Source of the DNA: Psilocybe azurescens
Lineage: Eukaryota; Basidiomycota; Agaricomycetes; Agaricales; Agrocybaceae
Reading direction: 5' to 3'
NCBI GenBank assembly: GCA_023853785.1
Contig: JAJIRX010000510.1
Coordinates: 744,001 to 808,000, forward strand
DNA: 64,000 bases
Shown here: one piece after another, positions 13,323 through 23,795 of the stretch
How positions within the stretch are numbered: the first letter of the stretch is position 1
Layout: the number at the start of each line of letters is the position of its first letter
Program-made: the position numbers and the translations under genes
The notes under the pieces: model-generated
The model's database searches: none
Seen by the model: only the letters and a program-made list of their open reading frames with translations
Told to the model about the DNA's origin: nothing

Positions 13323-14224
13323 CTATGGAATCGAATTGCTTCTCCACAGAGTCGTCAATACTCTTGTGAACCCTTCCCGCAGTAAACTCCCCATGTCCTT
13401 TCTCTCTGGCAATGTTCGGTCGGTGCGTATTTCATATGCTTTTTGGTGTAAACTATCACTAGCGAAGCCTTCCCGCATCCATGCGGTGTTTCTGCTGGTG
13501 ACAATAAACCGAAGCGAGGGTATGTCGTCTGCTCCGGCGGCCAGGAGACTCATCACTTGGCGCTGTACGATCACTTCCTCGCATACGTCGAGGCCGTCAA
13601 TGACCACGACCATGACCTTTTCTGCGGAGCTCATGGGACCGACAATGAGTTGTTGCAGTTGAATTTCCAGCGATTTGTCGAGGATGGACAGGTTCCCAGC
13701 CACGAGCTCCCCGATAGTCTGGCCGACCTCTGGAAGGGATACTGCAAGCTGATATGCGAGCGTCAGAACGAGCTTGCTTGCCATCTTCGATCCCTGTGCC
13801 CCCGTGGTACGAGGAAAGAAAAAGCTTGCTCCAAGCTGTCCGTTGCGCTGACAGATCTCTGCGATTGATTGTGCGAGCGCTGTTTTCCCCGTACCTGCCG
13901 GACCATTCACCCATAGAACGCGAGAGGCGTTACTATCGTCTATGGGCTTGTTTATCCATTCCACGATGTCTGACATTATCGGGAGGCTGGTTTTTGGATG
14001 AAGCTTGGGCAATGGGCACCGTTCGGCAGAGTCGTGCATGACGCCAGGGGCGATTCGCTGGTATAATAGCTGACATCCTGATCACACAGCATGTCAGTTG
14101 GCTGTCAGTACATGGTCGACAGGCCCTGTCAATTGCCATCGTATTGATACACACCGCTGTGATGACACTGATTGAAGATCGTAAATGTTCCACCGCTTAT
14201 AATCATGGATCCAGCGACAAACAT
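13323..14224 (-). CDS. Short NACHT-domain NTPase (paralogue 1)
   Basis: NLR-like P-loop NTPase of the fungal NACHT class. Exon 1 starts at 14224 and encodes 24 residues beginning MFVAGSMIISGGTFTIF. An intron of about 100 nt (donor GTGTAT, acceptor ATCAG) leads to LLYQRIAPGVMHDSAER, the family's usual linker. Walker A is GPAGTGKT, at about residue 83, Walker B is VVVIDGLD and the sensor-like segment is RFIVTSR, so nucleotide binding looks intact. The protein ends about 35 residues after the sensor (WRSNSIP), giving about 275 residues. Typical fungal NACHT proteins continue with helical and repeat sensor domains, and here none are found downstream. It is paralogous to the gene at 17559-18568, with the same intron position. 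It could act as a minimal NLR, a regulator of larger NLRs, or a stable truncation. Confidence 0.8.
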
Positions 14225-14925
14225 GGCTGAGTTTAATACACGAGCGAGAACAATGGGAGAACAAGGACAGTTCTGGATCTGGGATTATGCCTTATACATA
14301 ATGGCGCAGAAATATTCACCTCTACACAGCACATGGACAAATTAATCAAGTAGGGTCAATCGGATATCTCCTCATACATTCTCAGGAACCCCCACGTTAT
14401 CTCCTCATTCACTATTTCTGAACGTTGGAAAAGTATCCCAGAGGTACTTTTATAGAGTTAGTTCTTGTCGGGAACCATGTGTAACAATACCTGGCACCGC
14501 CCTTGAAATGTTGAGAATCTCAAACATGGTATACGTATGTGCTATGCAGGATGTATGGGTCTCCAAAGCTGCGGTGCACCCCATCTAGTCGCAAAAGTTA
14601 TCTTTATCTACGTATCGTTTCGCTGAACATTAATTCCGATCATAGCAACCAGTGGTTCGGTCCACTTTCGACAAGTTTTTTCTTTCTGGAGTGAATTACT
14701 GCTACATAATAAAACATCCAAAGGTGTCCTGTGGTGTCCAGCAAATGTCCACAGACAGTAGGACTCTTAAACCGCGCAAGGTGGAAGACATTTTATTTTT
14801 ATCTTTCGCGGAACATTCGTGTAACATTTATGTTCGGGATGCATTTACTTTCCGAGATGAAGTCTCTGTTGGAATGAATATCATTACCTAACTGCTACGC
14901 CCGAAAGATTTGACTGCGCAATGAT
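14225..14925. other. Intergenic
   Basis: Upstream region of the first NACHT gene. No gene or clear promoter element was recognised. Confidence 0.5.
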
Positions 14926-15146
14926 ATAGAAGAGGAGCGTTTTTTTTTTTTTTTTTGTTATTTTATAGCCTCTAAGGGGCGGTCCCCTGTCTTGGCTTTA
15001 TATCTACTTATATAAGGTTTTGGCCCAGGCTGCCTGGACCACTCGCCGCTTCGTCTTTGGTCGCCCTCAGCACCTTAGAGGGCCCTCACGTCCCCCTGCT
15101 AGGCCCGGCATTTCCTCTGCCGTTTGGGGGCCCATAGAAGAGGAGC
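14926..15146. repeat. 13-bp target-site duplication pair around short retroelement
   Basis: The 13-mer ATAGAAGAGGAGC occurs at 14926-14938 and again at 15134-15146, exactly flanking the element with the T-run. This is the footprint of target-primed reverse transcription. Confidence 0.85.
14939..15133 (-). mobile_element. Short non-LTR retroelement (SINE or truncated LINE tail)
   Basis: About 195 bases inserted in minus orientation. The plus strand begins with a T run of about 16 (14941-14956), the copy of an A-tail, followed by a GC-rich body that differs from the AT-rich flanks. It is bounded by perfect 13-bp duplications. It holds no open frame and I see no clear pol III A or B box, so it may be a SINE with an unusual promoter or the 3' end of a LINE cut off at its 5' side. 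It does not resemble the LINE tails at 16.2, 20.1 and 32.3 kb. Confidence 0.8.
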
Positions 15147-16155
15147 ATACATACCTAATACTGTCTTCTGAGTAAAACAATTTGGATTTCTCAGAAAATG
15201 AAACCCACGTGGTGGCTATGCAATCTATTCTTAGATTAACGCCTGAGTGAAGAGGCTCACATTCATGCCCCCCCGATGTGTCGCACTCACCAGCAAGCGC
15301 CCAGTCCGCCAGAAATTTTCACATTCTGAGAGGTACTATGAATGCGTATTGACTTGACATTCACGCGGCGAGATTTTCTCTCGGTTTGTTCGAAAGATCC
15401 GAACGGCCCCCTTCTGAGCTCTCTCCTCGTGGGCCGTGGCGATGTCATCACAAAGTAGTGCCCTCCTACAAATAGATCGTGGAGGATCTCCCATTGAAAT
15501 GATAGAGCCGACAATGACAGGTCGGTTCTTCTTGATGATTTACATAGCTGGCATATAATGTACATAAGAAACCCATGGAATTGGCGTTCTGTCGGCGGAA
15601 AGGTGGAGTGTTCATCGGAGCCCAAAGTTGCACTAAGTTACCTTTAATCTCCTAAGATTGCTTTCTGCTCAGTTATCATTCAGGGTCGGATATACAACTC
15701 TGATAGAAGTTGGAGTGGGACATAATTGTGGATAGATGATACGACGTTCACCGCGCTTCCCGCAGGATATACGCAGCATTAGAAGTAGAAATAGTCTCGT
15801 GTGCTACATGTGTCAATAACGTGGCGTTTGTTGCTTCCAGCTCTTCCAGTACGCAATCCTGGCACTTTTGGAATGTGCAAAATTCGTAGAACTTCCAATA
15901 TCTCGTTCCAACCTGCTGGTATACATTTTTCCCCCTTGAGATCAGAACGTTCCGTCACACGAGTTGTGGTGGCTCGGTGTGTTTTTATATTTATTTATTT
16001 ACCGTATATCATATGAGTGCGGAGGCACGGTTCATACTAAAGTGAACTTTCCATTTGAAGATTAGCTCAAATAAAATCGACGATATCAGGTTGATACAAG
16101 TATTCCAGTAAGATGGTCCCTGATTATTCATCCAGTACTACTACGGTCCGCCCTG
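15147..16155. other. Intergenic
   Basis: No gene recognised. The minus-strand frame at 15287-15625 has no domain and no family resemblance. Confidence 0.5.
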
Positions 16156-16572
16156 CTCGCAACCATTTTTTTTTTTGTCTATTGGGGCGAGGCTCCATGC
16201 AGACTTAACGAACTAATACAAACAATATAACAGTGCTCTACCCACGACTCTTGTCCTGTGTGCCCCGTGTGCACTGCCGAGGCACGCCTATAGGGTGTGC
16301 CTATTACTATCCCTCCCCAGTCAGCCCAACATAGAAACGTCGTTTCCGGGCGCTCGTGTCTTGTCAAGTGGGTTATCTCGGTTTGCGCTTCTTCCAGTGT
16401 ATTGTCGTCTAACTGACTGATGTTCTTTCTGCTATGCGCCCTTCTGAAGGTCAAAGGGCGCGAGTAGGATAGGCACTCGGTTTCGGTGTGTAGTGTGGGC
16501 GGATGGTGTTTCCGGGGCCCTCGAGTCAAGGGCTTGTTGAGGTCGGGTTAAGGAGTGGGACTCACAACCATT
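16156..16572. repeat. 12-bp near-perfect target-site duplication around LINE tail
   Basis: CTCGCAACCATT at 16156-16167 and CTCACAACCATT at 16561-16572 differ at one base and flank the LINE 3' fragment exactly, which places both insertion boundaries. Confidence 0.75.
16168..16560 (-). mobile_element. 5'-truncated LINE, 3' end only
   Basis: Minus-strand copy of the 3' end of a non-LTR retrotransposon. Its T run (copy of the A-tail) lies at 16166-16176. Read on the minus strand, it shares the TGTTGGGC...GGGGAGGG...TAGGCGTGCCTC order, the ACGGGG/GGACA block and the GCCCCAATAGACA end with the LINE at 31368-32392. The two are diverged, so they were inserted at different times or belong to sister subfamilies. 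No coding part remains. Confidence 0.8.
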
Positions 16573-17558
16573 CCAGGTCTCCTAACGGATCTCCAGGAAG
16601 TATCTTGGCAATGGAAAAGGATTATCATATAAGTTTCGGAACCTTCATAGTAACTCGGCGAACCTGTTATTAGAGACCTTACGCACCGGTCTAGTGCTTT
16701 TATTACACCTCAGACGAAAATAGAAGATATTGACTTTGCGTAGTATAGTAAAGAGAAATAGTGCGTATTACTGATAGTTTGTACTTCCCTACCTCTAAAT
16801 TTCTCGCTTATGTGAAAAGAGGGTAAATAGGAGGCAGAAGCAGCCTGCGACATCTGAAACTACAACATTGTGGCTTCGATCAGTCGTTAAAGTTCTCACA
16901 GGTACAGCTATCCTTGCAGTCGTGGGTATTGTCTATTAAAAACGTCCCAGATTCGTCACGTAGTTTTTGAACATGACCTCTTTTGACTCTTCCAAAGAAA
17001 CGTCCACCACACGATGACCGAAATCTCTGTCTTTTATCAAAAAGACAACTCAGCTGATATAGCAAGCCGAACTTTTTGTAAATCGTTTCTGTCATGGGTC
17101 TTTTCAAGGTTGCTTGTGACGCGAGTTAGGAATGCCTTTGGACTTGGCAGTGCTCATATACGAGTATACTCGCATGTAAAACCCCAATACTTTGAAGCAG
17201 AAAGGTAAGGTTACCTGACTTGGATTATTGAAGGCGCGACCTCCTAACAAGCGTTTAACATACATGATCATTACAGCTACTCCTCTAGATTAATTAATTA
17301 CTCTACGCCAATCTTTGAACGAGCCTGAAAGTATCCCCGTCTAATCTGCAAACAACTTGAACGCCTACAGAAAATGGCAATTTAAACTTCATTCCAGTAC
17401 AAATGTGAGTTATTGGTATATTTAATATCCATCAGACACTACCCCAGTTGAAATCCGTTGTCGACCGTTGCCGCAATCCACAGCTCCGCACATACTGTCA
17501 GTGAGCATGAAATGTTGCCTGTTTTATGAGCGACATTTTACGCATTTTTATAGTTCAA
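16573..17558. other. Intergenic
   Basis: No gene recognised. The stretch lies downstream of the second NACHT gene. Its short open frames show no domain. Confidence 0.5.
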
Positions 17559-18568
17559 TCACGAGTGACGCCCTAAACATCTATCATCCTGCTCAATATC
17601 CAAATCCCTGTTCCGTAATAGGACTTGGCCAGGGGTTCCAGAGGCAATACAGGCTTCCGGTGGATGGGAAGTCAGATTACCTCTGCATAGTAGAGCCTTT
17701 AAAATGTTTTGTAACCTCTCCCGTAATGTGTTTCGCATTTCGAGTACGGACGAGTGATGGAGCGATATTGTTGTGAATGAATGACTAGCAGGGCCGTCCC
17801 GAATCCATGCCCTGGGCTTGCTTGTTATGATAAACCGCATGAACGGAACGTCGGCAGATAGGAGACTATCGATATGACTTTCTATGCCCTCCTCTTCGCA
17901 GACATCTAGACCGTTTATAACAACCACGACAGTCTTCCCTGGTGAAAATGTCTTGAATGGCTCCACAAGAAGTTTTTCCAATTGCACTTCGGGCGCCTTA
18001 TCCATTATCGCTGGATCACTTGCTACGAGGTCGCAAATGTTTCCAGTAATTTCTTGTCCATATGAGACGATGAGTTGATACAGAAGGGTCGGAAGAAAGC
18101 TTGATCCAAGGACTGATCTCCTTTTCAATCTATCCGGCGTGGTTTGCGGGAAGAAGAAAGTACCCCCTAAGATTCCATTTTCTTCGCAAAATTTTGAGGC
18201 AGCATAGGCCACGGCCGCTCGAGAGGTGTTTGTTGAACCAGTTATCCATAAAATGCGGCTTGTTGGGCAGTCTAACGGCGCGCTCAGCCATTGTATAACG
18301 CCCGGTATCGGTATTTCTGAATGTGTAGCGTTTGAAGATCGCTGAGAGGCAGAGTTGTACAAGGCCTTAGGATCCATCTTTTGGTACAGCAAATGGAAGC
18401 CTAAATCCAGTAGTATCAGCATCCAAATGTATCGACTGCAACGGGGTAGCAAAACGGGAAGCTCTTTGATGTTCGAGTACACTCACCAGATAGACCTGAG
18501 GTCTGAGTCTGGGCAATAGAGGTGAAGTTTCCACCTGAGATGATGACATTTTGTGCGTTAGTGAACAT
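17559..18568 (-). CDS. Short NACHT-domain protein with degenerate NTPase motifs (paralogue 2)
   Basis: Paralogue of the gene at 13323-14224. Exon 1 starts at 18568 with MFTNAQNVIISGGNFTSIAQ. A GTGAGT-TTTAG intron joins it to FHLLYQKMDPKALYNSASQR, the same position as in paralogue 1, giving about 307 residues with an intact frame. The NACHT core is clearly aligned (GILGGTFFFPQTT, LLYQLIVSYGQE, MDKAPEVQLEKLLVEPF, MRFIITSKPRAW). The P-loop reads GSTNTSRAAVA, with the Gly-Lys-Thr lost, and Walker B reads VVVVINGLD, with Asn for the first Asp. ATP hydrolysis is therefore unlikely. No sensor repeats follow. Possible roles are a dominant or regulatory pseudo-NTPase of an NLR network, or a protein drifting after loss of function. 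The open frame argues for some maintained function. Confidence 0.8.
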
Positions 18569-20099
18569 CACAAAAAGTACAGTGGAGGAATGCTGATTAG
18601 AACTGGTTATAACAAAACTTGCAGCTATGAATAGAGGTCTAGGGCCACTTGCAAAACGCGACCAAATATGCACTTCATGTTGTCCAATGTGACACATACT
18701 TACAACGTTTACGTTCTGCGCAGTCAGATAATATTGAACATCACTAAAAGCCCATTTTTCCCGAATAGGTCCAGAGAGCTCTACAGGTGCTCACACTATA
18801 TTATTTTTCAAGCGCGGAGCTATCAGAACAGCAAATTACCTGGCCATCTGGGTGACATTGCATAAACCTGAATTCTTAACATTGATATCAGGAATTAAGC
18901 TTTGGATAGAGTTCTGGACTTAATATCCGCCCATGTGTGAGAATGTGGCTTGAAGCTGTCTACTCCACCCCTTGCCGAACTCTGCTTCGAAGGCGGCTGA
19001 ATTATATTAGCGTATACTTCGTCTCCCCGTTTTCATAGTTTTCGACATTTAAAAATAATGAATAAAGTGAAAGTATTCTCTAAGTCACCAGGGATGTCAC
19101 TAGAGCAGATCCCGGATCCATGAATCCAACTTCTTTTTCTGATCACTGAAGTGTTACTATTTTAATTGGGAGATGAGACGTATGATAATGCGTGATCACC
19201 CATCACTATATCATGGACGTCAAACCATGACATATATAAGTATAGACACCCGAATATCCGGGTTAGGGGTACACATGGATCTTGGCTCACATTGAAATCT
19301 GAAAGGCCGGGGGGCGAAGATCAGACGAGAAAGTTATTTTAGACTTGGAGTTCCTGTTCAAACTATCTGACAGACAATTATACCGTTTGCTTATGTCCTC
19401 GGAAAAATATCTCAGGGTAGTCTCGCCTTTTTGGGCCCGGGGAGACATGTTAGAATGTGGAAATGCCTGGCATGCCATCACGTTTCCTAATGCGGCGTCT
19501 ATTTTTAGATCCATCAAAATTCGAAGAAGCGCCCACTCCTAATAAGATTTGTTACTCGACATGTACGCTTCCAAAATAAATAAATGACATTATAGGTCTG
19601 GATAACATCTGATCATCACCAGGGCCACTTGCCATTATGTATTTTCTCGTCATAAACAAGGAATTAATCCATCGCACGGTGACTTGTATGTTGGGATTGC
19701 CTGTCAATGGTAACCATGAACCAATATAACCAATACTCCCACTGCGTACCATGGTGCCGGTAAGACCCCTTTCTCCTACACTCCAATGCGCATCAGATCA
19801 ATAGAGCTGAAATAGATTTGAACAGCTACGTATCGCCGCACATCAGTAGAAATCAATTGTAACATCAATTGTGGGCTAGTACACACAAAAGCCCCGACTA
19901 CGTCAATGAATACATACGAAAGGTATTTATTTTGATGGGAATGTTTCTATTGGGATACATGGGACTATATAAAGTTCTTCGGCAACAACCATAGTGAGTA
20001 CTGGGCAACTTTTCAAGTAAATATAATACACTGAATTTATGAGTGGATTGGTAAGCAAATTGTTTAAAAATGTATTGCATTTCATCTTATTTCGTAGAG
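18569..20099. other. Intergenic
   Basis: About 1.5 kb of AT-rich sequence upstream of the second NACHT gene. No gene recognised on either strand. Confidence 0.5.
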
Positions 20100-20144
20100 C
20101 GTAGAGCAGAGGGGTTTTCAGGTTCTTTCTGCTATCGCAAACAA

Positions 20145-20230
20145 CTTTTCTCCTCGAATCGCTATAGTCCAACCCTATAGGCGTACCTCGACGGTGTACA
20201 CGGGGAGGTCCACGGGACAGGAGTCGCACG
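20145..20230 (+). mobile_element. Relic of LINE 3' region
   Basis: A block of about 85 bases in plus orientation resembles the LINE 3' UTRs at 16.3 kb (minus) and 32.25 kb (plus). It shares CCCTATAGGCGTACCTCG, the ACGGGG block and GGGACAGGAGTCG. No A-tail or target-site duplication could be found, so it is an older or internally deleted copy. Boundaries are approximate. Confidence 0.6.
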
Positions 20231-21256
20231 CAATGCTGTTAACTACTTTTGTAATCTACAAAAAAACCCCTTTTTCTTGACCCAATTTAATCTTATGATG
20301 GGATTCATTGTTCTCGGCACTTACACAAGGATCTTTTGCTCTGCAGACAGACGTCAGACAGACTGGCACACTCTGTCAGTGCTCCTTTGTAGCATAGTGA
20401 TTCTGTTGACAAATATTTGCATACGGGGCACTGGGCAAAATCTGCCAGTTTGATGCATCCCAGTATCTAATAATACCCGCTTAGAATTGGATTAAAAGAT
20501 ATGAAACAAATGCGCCAAACCGTTCTCATACTAAAGAAACCAAATATATCCCATAGAAAGAAGAAACTACTGTAGTCTCGCCACTAAGTCGTGCGAGAAA
20601 TAAGGGACCTTGTACACCAAGCCTTCCAGATAGCTCGTGAGATATATTTGAGGTCAATACCCAGGGTTCGAGAAAGGAACAAAGGAGCTCTGATAATGTT
20701 ACCATCATTCGGACTCTCGGCCCCCAAACTGGAATAAAGTCAGCTATTATAAACCATGTCAGAACCTTATATCAAACTACTGTCATTCAAATGATAAGGT
20801 TATGTCTACGAATTGTCGGTTTTCTACGAGGATCTGAGAAGGCTTTCGATCCCGGTGAACATGCCTTCCACAAAGGTGTTGGAAATGGGGGACGCATACT
20901 CATTTTGGACAAAAGATTCCAGAAATGATCTTGAGTCAGTCATTGAAGATATGACTATGATTTCGTTTGTCCGTCAATTGAATAGTAGGCGAGTATCATT
21001 TGTCCAAAACTTGGACATGCGGACCGTCGCGGGAGTGAGATGAAAATAAAATTACGTAATATGTAGTCTGGTGTTGACTTTAAACGCTTGTCATCCTAGT
21101 ACGACTATCATCCTAGTCATATCTCTTTGAAATCAGATCAACTAAGATAAAGCACAGTGCCCCGGAATACTGATGACAGGTCCTTTCTTCTAGGCTGAGC
21201 CTTTCAGACATACACAAATCGATTCCAACACAAGACCCAGATCGTGGCTTTCAAGC
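20231..21256. other. Intergenic
   Basis: No supportable gene. The plus-strand frame 20813-21043 is open but shows no family, repeat or signal peptide. Confidence 0.45.
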
Positions 21257-22347
21257 ATGACAACACAATGGAAACTCGACCAACAATATGCAGATATTAT
21301 GGGTGACCACCCCTTTGAGTCGCTCTTTATCGACCTCTTTCAAGCTCGATTCTGAAGCCAGGATCTGTTGGATACTTTGATGATTATGGATCGTGGAATC
21401 CAATCTGCGATGTTGACAGTACGGAATCGCTATCAAAGAAAAGACTCATTCCTCCAGCAGATGAGTTAGAAAGGGCACCAATCGACAGCGGGATAACATG
21501 GGGTCCCATTCTATCCTCAAACACAAAGTCTTCAAAGGTTGAATTGTCGGGTGGGATGTAGGTGGCATCGTAGAAGGCTCAAAATTCGCGATCGTGATCG
21601 CTGACTATTATCCCCACAGTGACCCCGCCACGGGAATTCCTGTGACAGTCTCTGCTGTCTACTCGTACTCTGTCGAGAAGGATGCTGGAGCAGTTCTTCT
21701 TACTACGCCACCCATCACACACGATCACTACTATCACACTTCCCCATTCAAGAATTGGTGTAAAAGAACGCGCTCACCCTTCTTCGGCAATGGCCCGAGG
21801 TAAAGAGACAAGGACTATGGATTATCACCTCTACATATGCTACCAAGAAATGCGCAATAAATATGTGGACCACTAGAGGAAGGGGATTCAAAGTCGGCTT
21901 TGACGCGGACGTTATGGGAGTTGGCAAAGCCGGCCCCAGTGGGGAATGGTATCGCAGTCAGACCGATGAGGGATGGGGAGAGTACACACCAGAGGTACGT
22001 TGTTGCATAATGGCCGAAACTCTCATTTCTGTAAATTTCGCAGGGGGATAATAACTCGGTGGTATTTTTGGCGGTATACGATTCAATTATACTTGGATGA
22101 TGGGCAAGGTCGTTCTACCCTCCTAAACCCGCCCGCAATACATAATATGAGCTCATAACCTGGTTTTATTTTTCAGGATCTTAAAGCTGCAAATGGCGGA
22201 AAGATGCTGAGGGGACCAGTTGAGGAAGTTAATACTCCAGACGAGGACTCTGGACCGGAAGAAGGAGGAGAGGTTATAACCATAATATCGGATCCCGATA
22301 ACATGGAATCATCTATCATACTTGAGTGCGATGAGTATATAGACTAG
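21257..22347 (+). pseudogene. Decayed tandem copy of the 'GYFDEFG' family
   Basis: Clear paralogue of the next gene, with the same exon pattern: start MTTQWKLDQQYADIMGDHPF, then GYFDDYGSWNP, an intron at about 21558-21618 (GTAGGT to CCACAG), GIPVTVSAVYSYSVEKDAG, HYYHTSPFKNWC, GLWIITSTYATKKCAINMW and GPSGEWYRSQTDEGW. After a second intron at about 21996-22042 it ends with an acidic tail (ISDPDN... to DEYID). Three separate one-base breaks interrupt it: near 21321 (after HPF), near 21762 (A4 run after WC) and near 22058 (T5 run in SVVF). Each time the neighbouring frame restores the homology. With three independent breaks it is most likely a pseudogene, although homopolymer errors could account for two of them. 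Confidence 0.75.
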
Positions 22348-22500
22348 CAGCAAGAAGACGGCATTCAAGTCTATGATGAACAATGATTTGAGTAATGGTG
22401 TGTACAATGACCCTTCATAATGCGGCTGTACACCGTGAGTGCGACAGTATGTAAATGGCAGCTGAGCGCTGAGCAGGTATCGCCTTTGCACTAGGGCCAT

Positions 22501-22508
22501 TATAAGAG
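22501..22508 (+). promoter_or_regulatory. TATA-like box
   Basis: TATAAGAG lies 45 bases before the ATG at 22553, a typical spacing for fungal TATA elements. It fits the start chosen for the intact tandem copy. Confidence 0.4.
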
Positions 22509-22552
22509 CTTTGTCACAGAATTTTGCTCCGAACCACGGTCCACCTCCACAG

Positions 22553-23691
22553 ATGTCAGATACCTCTCAGAAACTCGACAAACAATACGAGGAGGTCATG
22601 AAGAACCACCCATATGGTATCGCTCTGTATCGCCCTCTTCGGACATCACTGTTCAAGCCTGGAGCCTTTGGATATTTCGACGAGTTTGGAGAATGGAATC
22701 TTATCGGCCATCTTGATGACGCCGATCTGCTTGCGCGCAAAGGCCTCATACCCGTCGAGAATGACTTGGAGAAAGCCCCGGTAGAGAATGGCATAAAGTG
22801 GGGTCCAATGACTTCGTTAAATATGAAAGGAACCAGAGTCCAGGTGGCAGCAGGAATGTAAGTGCTACATGCTCTGAAGCTTCGCGGGAAGAGAATGTTC
22901 CTGACGACCTAGGTTCTCACCCGCTCAGCGATCCTGTCCCAGGTATCCCCCTCTCAGTCTCCGCCGTGTACTCATACACCGTGGAAAAGGGCACAGGTGC
23001 TCTTCTGCTGACGAGTCCGTCTATAACACACGAGCACTACTATCACACCTCCCCATTCAAGAAATGGTGTAAGGACAATGCTTCATCCATCATCCAGAAT
23101 GCAACTTGGGGTGCTGATGTGAAGAGCAATGGGTTCTGGATTATCACCTCTACATACTCAGCCAAGAGATGCGCGATCAACATGTGGAACAACAAAGGGC
23201 GAGGCTTCAAGGTAGGCTTCGGGGATGCCGAGGGCCATGGTCAGACAAATGCCAGCATAGATTGGTATTACAGCCATATGGATGAAGGGTGGTCAGAGTA
23301 TACGCAAGAGGTAGGTTATCGATGATGGTATCTTGAAACAGCGGCACAGCCATGGGTAATAATTACTTTTCAATACTAGGGAGAGGATAAGTCTGTCGTT
23401 TTCTATGGTGGTGTAAAATTTCAATATAGTCGTCGGTTAGGCAAGGTGAGAGCTCGAAGTGGGATCTAACGCGTCGATCAGACACTCATTCTTACCCTTT
23501 CTAAGGAAATGCTGAAGCCTACACGCCGCCCAGACCACAGAGGACCTCGTATAATTGACGGATCGGGTTCAGAAGGAGAATTCATCGTCGAAGTACCCGA
23601 CGCCGAAGAGGAAAACGTATCGTACTTGGTAGAAGGCAAGACATACTTATCAGAAGAAGACGAAGATCTCCTCGACATATGGCATAGCTGA
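22553..23691 (+). CDS. Unrecognised Agaricomycete 'GYFDEFG' family protein
   Basis: I cannot name a function. I have the impression of a recurrent Agaricomycete family but can cite no domain. The start is the ATG at 22553 (MSDTSQKLDKQYEEVMKNHP); the open frame upstream has no ATG. Exons join at a GTAAGT intron (about 22858-22930, acceptor GCTCAG), a second intron (about 23313-23380) and a third (about 23446-23507). Conserved landmarks are ALYRPLRTS, GYFDEFGEWN, LSVSAVYSYTVEKG, HYYHTSPFKKWC, GFWIITSTYSAKRCAIN, YYSHMDEGW and SVVFYGGVKFQY. The C-terminus is acidic and probably disordered (EVPDAEEENV... EEDEDLLDIW). There is no signal peptide or membrane helix. The beta-rich central part, with alternating hydrophobic residues, might be a membrane-active or lectin-like fold; structure prediction would decide. 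It follows the decayed copy by about 200 bases in tandem. Confidence 0.75.
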
Positions 23692-23795
23692 GAAAGGCCG
23701 GTGTCATGAAATTTAATGAATCAAGTAGTAGTACGTACATATCACAACAGGAACGAATTGTTTTACATGGGGTATAAGATTAGAACAAAGACAAT

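Noticed and set aside
13323..14224. Idea that the first NACHT gene is just a broken long NLR
   Set aside because: Not adopted as the main reading because the frame is intact and the second paralogue ends at the same place; it stays possible.
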